Shown here piece after piece: positions 18,153 to 26,434 of a stretch of 64,000 nucleotides of DNA. How positions within the stretch are numbered: position 1 is the first letter of the stretch; each line of letters begins with the position of its first letter. This stretch comes from Arthrobacter sp. TPD3018 (GTDB lineage Bacteria; Pseudomonadota; Alphaproteobacteria; Sphingomonadales; Sphingomonadaceae): NCBI GenBank assembly GCA_003075315.1, contig QDFQ01000007.1, forward strand, positions 62,001-126,000, given 5' to 3'. The position numbers were made by a program, and so were the translations under genes. Below the pieces are notes generated by a model. That model searched no databases. It was not told the origin of the DNA and saw only the letters and a program-made list of their open reading frames with translations.

Positions 18153-19342
18153 TGCGTTGGCTGATTGCGTTCCTGATCGCTCTTCTTGCCGGGTGCGGCA
18201 AGCAGGCGACCGAGACACCCGCCGTCGGTCGCCCGATCCCGATCCCCCACACCCGCACGTTCAGCGTGGTCGAAAGGGATGGGTACCGGATCATCGATCT
18301 GCACGCCAATATCGTCACCTGGGGCGGTGCCGCGAATGGCCCGGAGCAGCGGGTGCGCGTTGTGCTCGTGCCCAAAAGCGTCAAGGCGCCTGCACTGACC
18401 GGCGATCTTGCGGGTGCGGTCATGGTGCGCACGCCGGTGGAGCGTATTGCAGTCAATTACGGGGGGAGTGAAGCGCTGCTGAGCGCCATCGGCGCGGCGG
18501 ACCGACTGGTCGCGGTGGGCGGCACGAAGTCCTACGACGATGCCATTCGCGAGCGGGTGAAACAGGGGAAGATCGGCCAGATCGGCTATGGGTGGCACTC
18601 GCCTCCCAACCTCGACGTCTTGCTCGCGGCCAAGCCCGATGTCTTCCTCATGACGATCGGGGATCCGGCACATGCGGACGCCATGCATCGCGCGATCGCG
18701 ATGGGTATACCGGTTGTGCCCGTCTTCATGGCGAACGAATCGGACTATCTGGGCCCTGTACAATACGCGCGGCTGTTCGGCATGCTGACCGGACGGGAGC
18801 GGCAGGGCGAGCAGTTTGTCGCCATGGTCGAGAACGGCGTCGATCAGGTCAAGCGGGCCGTCGCCGCCTTGCCCAGGCGCAGCGTGCTTTCCGCCTGGTG
18901 GATGAACGGCGACACATGGATGGTGACCGTTCGCGGTGCCGCCAATCGTCTGCTCGAAGACGCGGGTGGCATCAACGTCATGCGTCGGCCCGACGACCCG
19001 CGCTTGGACGACACGATGCAGATGGCATCCGAAACATTGTTGACGGACGGTGGCAAGGCCGACTGCTGGCTGTGGCGCGATCCGATTTCGAAGCGGTTCG
19101 GAGATCAACGGTTCCTCGCGCATATGCGTGCCTGGCGTGACGGATGCGTGTTCGCCGCCGATGGCGGGGTAAAGCCGGGGGCGGACGCGTTCGACTTGTT
19201 CGAACGGGGCGCGCTCCGACCTGACCTGCTGCTCCGCGATTACGCGCGGATGCTGCACCCCGAACTGCGCGGCTGGCCCGCCACGTGGGTGCGGCAGGAT
19301 CAGCGGGCAGGCAACAGCACGGGGGTCGGCCATGGCTCGTAG
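18152..19342 (+). CDS. ABC transporter substrate-binding lipoprotein (FecB/BtuF-like)
   Basis: A 396-residue periplasmic lipoprotein. The signal peptide ends in lipobox LLAGC (Cys about residue 15). The fold is of the helical-backbone class III type ('GGSEALLSAIGAADRLVAVG', 'NLDVLLAAKPDVFLM', 'AIAMGIPVVPVF', 'NRLLEDAGGINVM'). The ~60 residues after the lipobox are not typical of FecB and may be an extra N-terminal strand region. Its ATG overlaps the receptor stop, and its end overlaps the permease start by 11 bases. It delivers the ligand taken up by the receptor to the FecCD permease. Confidence 0.9.
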   Translation: MRWLIAFLIALLAGCGKQATETPAVGRPIPIPHTRTFSVVERDGYRIIDLHANIVTWGGAANGPEQRVRVVLVPKSVKAPALTGDLAGAVMVRTPVERIAVNYGGSEALLSAIGAADRLVAVGGTKSYDDAIRERVKQGKIGQIGYGWHSPPNLDVLLAAKPDVFLMTIGDPAHADAMHRAIAMGIPVVPVFMANESDYLGPVQYARLFGMLTGRERQGEQFVAMVENGVDQVKRAVAALPRRSVLSAWWMNGDTWMVTVRGAANRLLEDAGGINVMRRPDDPRLDDTMQMASETLLTDGGKADCWLWRDPISKRFGDQRFLAHMRAWRDGCVFAADGGVKPGADAFDLFERGALRPDLLLRDYARMLHPELRGWPATWVRQDQRAGNSTGVGHGS

Positions 19343-20357
19343 CGTGACGGGCGCCAGTGCACTGTTTTTGAGTATCCTTGTCCTTGCGGCCGCGTCGCTC
19401 TGCTATGGTCAAGTCACACTCTCGCCGCTGGACGTCATCGGCGCCATGACGGGATCCGGGGATCCCACCTTGTCCGAGATCGTCTGGGCGATCCGCCTAC
19501 CCCGTGTCCTAACCGCGGTCGTGGCAGGCGGCGCGCTGGGAGTCGCCGGTACATTGATGCAGGCGCTGTTCCGCAATCCGATGGCGGACGCCTGGTCGCT
19601 GGGGCTTGTCGCGGGCGGACAGCTCGGTGTCGGCCTCGCCGTCGCGGGCGCGGCGTTCGCCGGCCCGGCCGCGCTCCTCTTCCTGACGTCCTTTGCAGGA
19701 TTGAGTCTCACGCTCGGCGCGGTGATCGGCGTCGCGGCCGCCGCCGCCGCGATGGCCGCGCTTGCGCGCCGGGTTGGCAACATCACACTCCTCGTCGTCG
19801 GTCTGATGCTCGGCTTCACCGCACAGGGACTGGTGAGCGTCATACTGCACTTCGCCAGCCGGGTCGGGGGGCGCGTGTTCTCGGGTTGGGATGACGGCAC
19901 ATTCTCGGCGGCGACCACCGCCGACCTGCCGTGGTTGGTGTTGCCGGTCGCTTGCGGACTGGCGTTGGCGGTCGTGAACGCGAAGGGACTAACGGCACTG
20001 CTGCTCGGCGAAACCTATGCCGCGAGCCTGGGCACGAACGTGCCGCGCCTGCGTCGATCGATCCTGGCAGCGACGGTCCTGCTCGCCGCGCCGGTGACAG
20101 CCTTGTGCGGCCCGGTCACCTTCGTGGGGCTCATCGTCCCGCACCTCGCCCGCCGGCTGGCGCGTACCGCCCGCATCCTGCCGCTCATACCCCTGGCGGG
20201 ACTTGCCGGCGCGCTGCTGGCGCTCGGCGCCGACTTCATCGTGCATCTGCCGTGGGAACAGCATTTCCTGCACCTCAATGCGGTGCTGGCGCTGGTGGGC
20301 GCCCCGGTGGTGATCGCGCTTCTCGTGTTCGCCCCGGCAATGCGGAGCAGCGGCTGA
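19332..20357 (+). CDS. FecCD-family ABC transporter permease
   Basis: A 341-residue inner-membrane protein with about ten transmembrane helices. Family signatures are 'IRLPRVLTAVVAGGALGVAG', 'TLMQALFRNPMADAWSLGL' and 'GPVTFVGLIVPHLARRL' near the C-terminus. It would work as a homodimer with the adjacent ATPase. It overlaps the upstream gene by 11 bases and the downstream ATPase by TGATG, so the whole set is probably translated from one message. Confidence 0.95.
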   Translation: MARSVTGASALFLSILVLAAASLCYGQVTLSPLDVIGAMTGSGDPTLSEIVWAIRLPRVLTAVVAGGALGVAGTLMQALFRNPMADAWSLGLVAGGQLGVGLAVAGAAFAGPAALLFLTSFAGLSLTLGAVIGVAAAAAAMAALARRVGNITLLVVGLMLGFTAQGLVSVILHFASRVGGRVFSGWDDGTFSAATTADLPWLVLPVACGLALAVVNAKGLTALLLGETYAASLGTNVPRLRRSILAATVLLAAPVTALCGPVTFVGLIVPHLARRLARTARILPLIPLAGLAGALLALGADFIVHLPWEQHFLHLNAVLALVGAPVVIALLVFAPAMRSSG

Positions 20358-21124
20358 TGCTGAGTTTGGATAAGCTGAGCGTCGGTTACGTCGGCCCGCG
20401 AGGAACCGTGCTTGCCGATCTTACTTTGGAGGCGCTGGCGGGCAGCTTCGTCTGCGTGCTCGGCCGCAACGGTGCCGGCAAGTCGACGCTCATGCGGACG
20501 ATCGCCGGCCTGCAGGCTGCGCGCGGCGGTCGCGCGCTGCTGGGCAACGAAGATATCGCCGCGATGCGACCGCAGGCCCGCGCGCGGGCCATCGCGGTGG
20601 TACTGACCGAGCGCGTGTCGAGCCCGGGGCTGACCGTTACCGACGTCGTATCGATGGGACGCCAGCCGTTCACCGGCTGGCAGGGGCGGCTATCAGCGGA
20701 GGACGATGCGCGGGTGGTCGAGGCGCTTGCCCAGGCGGGTGCCACGTCCTTCGCCGCTCGACCGTTCGACGGCCTGTCCGATGGCGAGCGACAGCGGGTC
20801 ATGATTGCACGCGCCATCGCGCAGGCGCCACGGCTCATGGTGCTCGACGAGATCACCGCCTTTCTTGATTTGCCGGGACGTGTCGAGGCGATGGCACTGC
20901 TGCGCGCGCATGCGCGCGCCACCGGCACGACCGTATTGCTCTCCAGTCACGATCTGGACCTGTCGTTGCAGCTCGCCGACGCTGTATGGCTGCTCGACGG
21001 CACGGGGGGATTGGTAGTCGGACCGGCAGCCGACCTGATCGTGGCGGGCCATGTCGGCCGCGCGTTCGACACGGACGCCGTTCGCTTTTCGCCCGAGCGC
21101 GGACGGTTCGAGCTGATCGGATGA
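20357..21124 (+). CDS. ABC transporter ATP-binding protein (FecE/BtuD-like)
   Basis: A 255-residue ATPase. Walker A is 'GRNGAGKST' (about residues 36-44). The signature 'LSDGERQRVMIARAIAQ' carries LSDGE in place of LSGGQ. Walker B is 'LMVLDEI', with Glu as catalytic base, and the switch region is 'LLSSHDLDLS'. The start is fixed by the TGATG overlap with the permease. It is paired with the FecCD permease for energised import. Confidence 0.95.
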   Translation: MLSLDKLSVGYVGPRGTVLADLTLEALAGSFVCVLGRNGAGKSTLMRTIAGLQAARGGRALLGNEDIAAMRPQARARAIAVVLTERVSSPGLTVTDVVSMGRQPFTGWQGRLSAEDDARVVEALAQAGATSFAARPFDGLSDGERQRVMIARAIAQAPRLMVLDEITAFLDLPGRVEAMALLRAHARATGTTVLLSSHDLDLSLQLADAVWLLDGTGGLVVGPAADLIVAGHVGRAFDTDAVRFSPERGRFELIG

Positions 21125-23103
21125 CCGCAGTTCCCGTCGGTTGGTGGTTGCTTGCCCAAGCCACGGCGCCGCAAGTGGCCGCGCCGCCGCCCGCGGCGCA
21201 GCAGCCCTCTGTCCAGGTCACGCCGTCGGCGCCGACGGTGCCGCAGGGCCGGGCGGAGGAGAACGCCGTACGACAGGCGCAGGATGCGTTCGGGACCACC
21301 ATCGGTCGCGAGACGATCGGCATCTACAACAGCGGCAGTGTGCGCGGCTTCTCCCCGATCGCTGCCGGCAATGCGCGGATCGACGGACTCTATTTCGATG
21401 AGACCGCTACGCCCAATGAGCGCATCCGCCGATCCACCAGCATCAAGGTGGGATTGTCCGCCCAGGGATACCTCTTCCCCGCGCCGACTGGCGTTGTGGA
21501 CTACGCGTTGCGCCGCCCGGGCAACCAAGCGCTGTTGTCGACCACCGTCGGTCTCAATAGCCTGGGCGACAAGAGCTTGGAGTTCGATGCCGAGCTGCCG
21601 CTTGCCGGCGATGCCTTGTCGCTAGGCGCGGGGCTTGGCCTGTACGACCACGTCTTCAATAACGGAGCCACCAGCCGGCAGCATGTCGAAGGCCTGACCC
21701 TACGGTGGCGACCGCGCCCGGGTATCGAACTGCTCCCCTTCTGGGGACGGTCCGACATCGACGACAGCAAGGTCGGTCCGCTTCTGACGACGGCAGGCCC
21801 TTATCTGCCGCCACCGATCCGGCGTGGCGTTTTCTACGGCCCTGCCTGGGCAGTGTACGCCGGCCCATCAGAGACGGCGGGCGTCACCGGCAGCGCAGCG
21901 TTCGCGGGCGGGTGGAAGATCGAAATCGGCTTATTTCGAGCGCTTTCCGCAAGCAGGGCGGACATTTTCACCTTTCTCGACCAGATCACGCCTGACGGCC
22001 GCGCCCGCTATATCGCCTTTTCAGACCCACCCTATCGGCGGGTTTCGGTGTCGGGCGAAGTGCGTGTGACACACACGATCGTCGATGGCCCACGTGTCCA
22101 CAACATCAGCCTGTCGGCCCGCGGTCGGGCCCGCGACGAGCGCGTCGGCGGTTCAGCCTTTCTCGATTTCGGCGACGTGCGGCTCGGCGATCCGCTGGAC
22201 TTCGCCAAGCCATCGATCGCTTATGGTGCGTACAGCCGAGATCGGGTGCGGCAGTGGTTCGGCGGCATCGCCTATACCGGGCGGTGGCGCGGCATCGGCG
22301 AATTGAGCGCCGGCCTGTCAAGGACGGACTACGCCAAGCGTTTTCAACGTCCCGACCAGCCCGTGCTTCAAACGCGGGACCGGCCCTGGCTCTTCAACGT
22401 AGCCGGTGCGATCTACGCCGGCGATCGCGTCGCCTTCTACGCGGGCTATACGCGAGGGCTGGAAGAGGCCGGTCTGCCGCCGCAGAACGCCACCAACCGC
22501 AACCAGCCTCTGCCCGCCATCTTGACCAGCCAGCGCGATGCGGGGGTGCGCTGGAACATCGCCGGCGACGTGAAGCTGGTGGCAGGCGTGTTCGACGTGC
22601 GGAAACCCTATCTCAGCCTCGATCCGACGGGGCTTTTCAGGCGGCTCGGCGACATCCGCAATCGAGGGATGGAGGCGTCGCTGTCCGGCACACCCGTTCA
22701 CGGCCTCAGCATGGCATTGGGCGGCGTCGTCTTGGATCCGCAGGTGACGGGCGAAGCGAGAACATCGGGGCAGACCGGCAAGCGCCCGGTTGGCGTGCCC
22801 CTGCGCTCCATCGATCTGAATCTCGACTGGCGCCTGCCCGGCTTCGAGGCGCTGTCCCTTGATTGTGCCGTCAATCATCAGGGACGTGTCGCCTCCACGG
22901 TGAATAATGACCTGTTCATCCCTGCGCGCACGCTTGTGGACATCGGCAGCCGCTATCGCTTCGCGATCGGGAAGAGCCGCGCGACGCTGCGGGTCTCGGT
23001 CAGCAATCTCTTCAACGTCTATGCGTGGGATTATTATGGCCCGTCGACCTTCGACTACGTCCCGCAGAGGATGGCTACCGCCTACCTCGCTGTCGACTTC
23101 TGA
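21121..23103 (+). CDS. Atypical TonB-dependent receptor with a shortened plug
   Basis: A 660-residue beta-barrel protein. The start overlaps the ATPase stop (ATGA). The N-terminus has only a short hydrophobic run ('VGWWLLAQATA') that could be a weak signal peptide, then a Pro/Ala-rich linker. The plug is compact: 'IYNSGSVRGFSPIAAGNARI' then 'DGLYFDE', and 'SAQGYLFPAPTGVVDYALRR'. It lacks the usual 'ERIEVLRGP...YGSGAxGG' segment. The barrel ends 'ATAYLAVDF', a good aromatic terminus. It is the second receptor of the same operon, so it may handle a related ligand or release rather than uptake. Membership in the TonB receptor class is likely; its role is unknown. Confidence 0.82.
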   Translation: MTAVPVGWWLLAQATAPQVAAPPPAAQQPSVQVTPSAPTVPQGRAEENAVRQAQDAFGTTIGRETIGIYNSGSVRGFSPIAAGNARIDGLYFDETATPNERIRRSTSIKVGLSAQGYLFPAPTGVVDYALRRPGNQALLSTTVGLNSLGDKSLEFDAELPLAGDALSLGAGLGLYDHVFNNGATSRQHVEGLTLRWRPRPGIELLPFWGRSDIDDSKVGPLLTTAGPYLPPPIRRGVFYGPAWAVYAGPSETAGVTGSAAFAGGWKIEIGLFRALSASRADIFTFLDQITPDGRARYIAFSDPPYRRVSVSGEVRVTHTIVDGPRVHNISLSARGRARDERVGGSAFLDFGDVRLGDPLDFAKPSIAYGAYSRDRVRQWFGGIAYTGRWRGIGELSAGLSRTDYAKRFQRPDQPVLQTRDRPWLFNVAGAIYAGDRVAFYAGYTRGLEEAGLPPQNATNRNQPLPAILTSQRDAGVRWNIAGDVKLVAGVFDVRKPYLSLDPTGLFRRLGDIRNRGMEASLSGTPVHGLSMALGGVVLDPQVTGEARTSGQTGKRPVGVPLRSIDLNLDWRLPGFEALSLDCAVNHQGRVASTVNNDLFIPARTLVDIGSRYRFAIGKSRATLRVSVSNLFNVYAWDYYGPSTFDYVPQRMATAYLAVDF

Positions 23104-23104
23104 G

Positions 23105-23581
23105 GTGCGCGGCATCACGACACGGTATCGATCCTTCGCGCTCGGCATAGTCGCCGGCATCGGCGTTACCCTCTGCCTCGGCGCGGCAGTGCCGCAATCA
23201 CCGCCGGAGCCGTTGCACCCGGTTGAGGTGACGCTGCACCGTTTCGACCGCAAGGCGGGAAGCGAAGCCACCTTCCGCGAGTGGATCGACTATCTGCGCA
23301 GCCATCATCGCGAGGCGGTGGCGACGCTGGGGCGCGAGCGGACCTATTTCGAGGCGATGTTCACCGCGCCGGATGAGCCGCGCCGTCTGTATTGGCTGGA
23401 GGTGAAAGGGGCCGGCGGCAAGCCGGTGGAGAGCTCGAATCAGGAGCTCGATCGCCGTCACATTGCCTATATGGACGCCGTGCTCATCAAGGGGTCGCAC
23501 GCGCGGTTGCAGACCGAGAACGTGCTGGTGCCTGACTTCATCGTCCGCGCCGTTACGGCCGAGCAGCGCAAGGAGCGGTGA
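23105..23581 (+). CDS. Membrane-anchored DUF6176 family protein
   Basis: About 158 residues from GTG at 23105, one base after the receptor stop, so probably coupled. An N-terminal transmembrane anchor lies at about residues 8-28. The rest matches my recollection of DUF6176: 'VEVTLHRFDRKAGSEATFRE', 'WIDYLRSHHREAVATLGRER', 'YFEAMF', 'YWLEVKGAGG', 'ELDRRHIAYMDAVL'. That pattern is an alpha/beta ferredoxin-like small domain. Its position as last gene of a metal-type uptake operon suggests a periplasmic-facing accessory, but the function is not known. No Shine-Dalgarno is seen. Confidence 0.72.
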   Translation: MRGITTRYRSFALGIVAGIGVTLCLGAAVPQSPPEPLHPVEVTLHRFDRKAGSEATFREWIDYLRSHHREAVATLGRERTYFEAMFTAPDEPRRLYWLEVKGAGGKPVESSNQELDRRHIAYMDAVLIKGSHARLQTENVLVPDFIVRAVTAEQRKER

Positions 23582-23841
23582 TGCGGAGCGTAAGCCGCAG
23601 TGCTGATAGACGCGCGCGCTTAGGTCATCAGTAAAACACTTCGGCACCCGCATCGGCTCGCGCACCGATCCCGTTCGCCCTCGATCCTTGATAATGCGGC
23701 TGACGCATGCACGTGTCCGTCGATGTCGTCCATCGTCGCCGATCGCCACGACCCACCGGCGTGCTCCGCGATGCGGCGCGCATGGCTGTGGCTGTGCCAG
23801 CGAAAACCCATGCCCGTTGCTGCGACCAACCACATTGCGGC
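23582..23841. other. Intergenic stretch before the smtB-like promoter
   Basis: About 260 bp with no supportable gene. A His-rich minus-strand frame runs through it (ending at 23620) but has no start or ribosome-binding site I trust. Confidence 0.4.
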
Positions 23842-23889
23842 TTGACATAGATCAACACATGAACATATTAGGATGTGTTCATGTGTTGA
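23842..23889 (+). promoter_or_regulatory. Promoter and ArsR/SmtB operator
   Basis: A -35 TTGACA (23842-23847) is followed after 18 bases by TATTAG (23866-23871) as a -10. A perfect 14-bp inverted repeat straddles the -10: TCAACACATGAACA (23852-23865) and TGTTCATGTGTTGA (23876-23889), with a 10-base spacer. ATGAACA/TGTTCAT is the recurring core of SmtB/ArsR operators. Repressor bound here would cover the core promoter of the smtB-like and metallothionein genes. Confidence 0.85.
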
Positions 23890-23896
23890 AGGATGT

Positions 23897-24202
23897 ATGA
23901 CAGCGGACGAGAGCACACAGCTAGCCGAACTGTTTCGGCTGTTGGGCGAACCGAACCGGCTGCGGCTGGTCGCGGCGTGCCTCGACGGGCCGCGCACGGT
24001 CGGCGATCTGACGGCAGAGGTCGGCATCAGTCAGAGCCTGGTGTCGCAGCATCTACGGCTGCTGCGCGCGGGGCGCTTGCTGAAGCAGGAGCGTAGCGGG
24101 CGGAACGTCTTCTACGATCTGCCCGACTGCCACGTGCGCACCATGCTCACCAACATGATGGACCACGTATCGGAACCCGAAGACCATCATCACGAGGAAT
24201 AG
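23897..24202 (+). CDS. ArsR/SmtB-family metal-sensing repressor, zinc-type
   Basis: A 101-residue winged-helix repressor. The start at 23897 is chosen because GAAGGA lies just upstream. The DNA-reading helix is 'VGISQSLVSQHLRLLRAGRL' (residues ~43-62) and the wing is 'LKQERSGRNVFYDL'. The C-terminal helix keeps the exact alpha-5 zinc-site spacing of SmtB: Asp, His at +2, His at +13 and Glu at +16 ('DCHVR...DHVSE'), then a His/Glu-rich tail. The alpha-3N cysteine site (CxC) is absent. The message continues into the metallothionein gene 4 bases on. It is expected to let go of its operator when zinc, or a similar ion, is in excess. Confidence 0.9.
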   Translation: MTADESTQLAELFRLLGEPNRLRLVAACLDGPRTVGDLTAEVGISQSLVSQHLRLLRAGRLLKQERSGRNVFYDLPDCHVRTMLTNMMDHVSEPEDHHHEE

Positions 24203-24206
24203 AATC

Positions 24207-24377
24207 ATGAGCGTCAACGTCGACATGGTGAAGTGTGCCTGCGCAGACTGCGTCTGCATCGTCAGCCCGCAGGGTGCCGTGCAGGCCGAGGGCCGCGCCT
24301 TTTGCAGCGACAATTGCGCCAACCACCACGAGCAGTCGGCCGGCTGCGACCACGCGGGTTGCCCCTGCCACGGCTAA
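24207..24377 (+). CDS. smtA: Bacterial metallothionein (SmtA/BmtA family)
   Basis: A 56-residue Cys-rich protein with nine Cys and four His. Its order is KCACADCVC (residues 9-17), then FCSDNC (32-37), then GCDHAGCPCHG (46-56). This is the zinc-finger-like bacterial metallothionein pattern, with 'YCSxxCA' as 'FCSDNCA'. It binds several zinc or cadmium ions in one cluster and buffers excess metal in the cytoplasm. It lies 4 bases after the smtB-like stop and should be co-transcribed and repressed by it, as in the cyanobacterial smt locus (where the genes are divergent). It is short enough to be missed by length-filtered gene calling. Confidence 0.93.
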   Translation: MSVNVDMVKCACADCVCIVSPQGAVQAEGRAFCSDNCANHHEQSAGCDHAGCPCHG

Positions 24378-24386
24378 TTGGGAAGA

Positions 24387-24409
24387 GGGGGCGGGCGATC
24401 GCCCCCTTT
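24387..24409 (+). terminator. Intrinsic terminator after the metallothionein gene
   Basis: GGGGGCG (24387-24393) pairs with CGCCCCC (24400-24406) around a 6-base loop, followed by TTT. It closes the smtB-smtA transcript. Confidence 0.65.
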
Positions 24410-24633
24410 ACTCTCTCCCTGCGTTTGTCGGCGCAGTTAAAATCCTCACAGCCCGGGAAGACCCTCGCGGCTGCTTTGATGAGGGCCAAGGGGCGGTGAA
24501 CCGAGCTACTGGCCAGAACGGCGCTCGATACTGGCCCACCAGCCTTTCGCTAAAATTGAGCGTGGCTACAGGCAGGCCGAATGTTCGGGCGGCTGACGAG
24601 CCTCGCGATCACGGTAGCGTCTGCGTAGCCCAA

Positions 24634-25302
24634 TTACGCTCCGATCGTCTCCAGCACGCCTTCGAACAGGCGGCGGCCGTCTGTGCCCCCGTGCGCCGAT
24701 TCGATCTTGCGTTCGGGGTGGGGCATCATGCCGAGCACGTTGCCGGCGGCGTTCAGGATGCCGGCGATATTGCGCGCGGAGCCATTGACCGTCTCGCCAT
24801 AGCGGAAGGCGACGCGGCCTTCGCCTTCGAGGCGGTCGAGCGTGTCGGCGTCGGCGAAGTAATTACCGTCATGGTGCGCGACCGGCACGCGGATCGTCTC
24901 TCCCGCGTCGTAGCGGCTCGTGAAGGCGGACTGCGCGTTCTCAACGGTCAATGCGACATCGCGGCAGACGAAGTTGAGGCCGGCGTTGCGCATCAGCGCG
25001 CCGGGCAGAAGGCCGGCTTCGGTCAGCACCTGGAAGCCGTTACACACGCCGAGCACGGGCAAGCCCTTGCCTGCCTCTTCGACGACGGCCTGCATGATCG
25101 GCGAGCGTGCTGCGATCGCGCCCGAGCGCAGGTAATCGCCGTAGGAGAAGCCGCCGGGTACGGCGACCAGGCCGATGCCGTCGGGCAGTGCCGTGTCTGC
25201 GTGCCAGACCATCGCGGGCTTGGTGCCGGTCACCGCCTCCAGCGCGACGGCGAGGTCGCGGTCGCAGTTCGATCCCGGAAAGACGATGACGGCGGTCTTC
25301 AT
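24634..25302 (-). CDS. purQ: Phosphoribosylformylglycinamidine synthase subunit PurQ
   Basis: A 222-residue glutaminase subunit. Class I amidotransferase features are the N-terminal '[13 protein letters not shown]', the nucleophile Cys in '[20 protein letters not shown]' and the terminal 'MPHPER' with catalytic His and Glu. It supplies ammonia to PurL for FGAM formation in purine synthesis. It is directly behind purS with a single-base gap. PurL is not in the window. Confidence 0.97.
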   Translation of the reverse strand: MKTAVIVFPGSNCDRDLAVALEAVTGTKPAMVWHADTALPDGIGLVAVPGGFSYGDYLRSGAIAARSPIMQAVVEEAGKGLPVLGVCNGFQVLTEAGLLPGALMRNAGLNFVCRDVALTVENAQSAFTSRYDAGETIRVPVAHHDGNYFADADTLDRLEGEGRVAFRYGETVNGSARNIAGILNAAGNVLGMMPHPERKIESAHGGTDGRRLFEGVLETIGA

Positions 25303-25303
25303 C

Positions 25304-25534
25304 TTAAACGCGCTCCACCCGGAAGTTCTCGATCACGGTGTTGGCGAGCAGCTGGCGGCACATGCCGTCGATCGCTTCGTCGGTCGTCGCGTCGGCGACT
25401 TCGAGTTCGAACATCTTGCCGGCGCGGACATCCTGGACGCCTTCGAAGCCGAGGCTGCCGAGGGCGTGATGGATGGCGCGGCCCTGCGGATCGAGAACGC
25501 CGGGCTTGAGGGTCACGAAAATGCGGAGTTTCAT
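25304..25534 (-). CDS. purS: Phosphoribosylformylglycinamidine synthase subunit PurS
   Basis: A 76-residue protein with the standard PurS pattern '[20 protein letters not shown]', '[20 protein letters not shown]', '[10 protein letters not shown]'. PurS bridges PurQ and the small form of PurL. It sits in a purC-purS-purQ run with 3-base and 1-base gaps. Confidence 0.96.
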   Translation of the reverse strand: MKLRIFVTLKPGVLDPQGRAIHHALGSLGFEGVQDVRAGKMFELEVADATTDEAIDGMCRQLLANTVIENFRVERV

Positions 25535-25537
25535 CGG

Positions 25538-26317
25538 TTACTTGCCCCGGCGCTTGCGGTGGGAATCGAGGTCGAGCACGGCGCTGTCCTCGCCTTCGGG
25601 CATCAAGCCCAGACGACGCGCGACCTCCTGATAGGCCTCCGCCTCGCCGCCCAGGTCGCGGCGGAAGCGATCCTTGTCGAGCTTTTCGTTCGATTCCATG
25701 TCCCACAGGCGGCAGCCATCGGGGCTGATCTCGTCCGCCAGGATGATGCGGCCGTAGTCATTGTCCCAGATGCGGCCGAATTCGAGCTTGAAGTCGACCA
25801 AACGGATGCCGATTCCCGCGAACAGGCCGGTCAGGAAGTCGTTCACGCGGATCGCGAGGTCGGCGATGTCGTGCATCTCGTCCTGGCTGGCCCAGCCGAA
25901 TGCGGCGATATGTTCGTCGGAGATCATCGGATCGCCGAGCGCATCGTCCTTGTAATAATATTCGATGATCGTGCGGGGCAGCTTGGTGCCCTCTTCGATC
26001 CCGAGGCGCTTCGACAGCGAGCCGGCGGCGACGTTGCGCACGACCACCTCGATCGGGACGATCTCGACCTGACGGATCAGCTGCTCGCGCATGTTGAGGC
26101 GGCGTATGAAGTGCGTCGGCACGCCGATCGCATCGAGCAGCGTGAAGACATGCTCGGAAATGCGATTGTTGAGCACGCCCTTGCCGCTGATCGTGCCCTT
26201 TTTCTGGGCGTTGAACGCGGTCGCATCGTCCTTGAAATACTGGATCAGCGTGCCGGGCTCGGGGCCCTCGTACAGGATCTTGGCCTTGCCCTCGTAGATC
26301 TGGCGGCGGCGAGCCAT
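25538..26317 (-). CDS. purC: Phosphoribosylaminoimidazole-succinocarboxamide synthase (SAICAR synthetase)
   Basis: A 259-residue enzyme joining aspartate to CAIR with ATP. Signatures are '[20 protein letters not shown]', '[15 protein letters not shown]', '[20 protein letters not shown]' and '[14 protein letters not shown]'. It is the first gene of the purC-purS-purQ operon and ends 3 bases before purS. Confidence 0.97.
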   Translation of the reverse strand: MARRRQIYEGKAKILYEGPEPGTLIQYFKDDATAFNAQKKGTISGKGVLNNRISEHVFTLLDAIGVPTHFIRRLNMREQLIRQVEIVPIEVVVRNVAAGSLSKRLGIEEGTKLPRTIIEYYYKDDALGDPMISDEHIAAFGWASQDEMHDIADLAIRVNDFLTGLFAGIGIRLVDFKLEFGRIWDNDYGRIILADEISPDGCRLWDMESNEKLDKDRFRRDLGGEAEAYQEVARRLGLMPEGEDSAVLDLDSHRKRRGK

Positions 26318-26434
26318 GCGCGACTTCCCCTGAAAGTAGGCAGCCCCGGCGGCGCGGGTGAGCCGCGCGCCGGGGCCGGAATGGGCGGGCCTATAGGGGA
26401 AGGGGGCGAGAGGTGCAATCGCGCAAGGGACGCC

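Noticed and set aside
23620..23811. A His-rich minus-strand frame upstream of the smtB-like gene, recalling cation transporter tails
   Set aside because: Short, with no membrane segments, no Shine-Dalgarno and no clear family; His-richness alone is weak.
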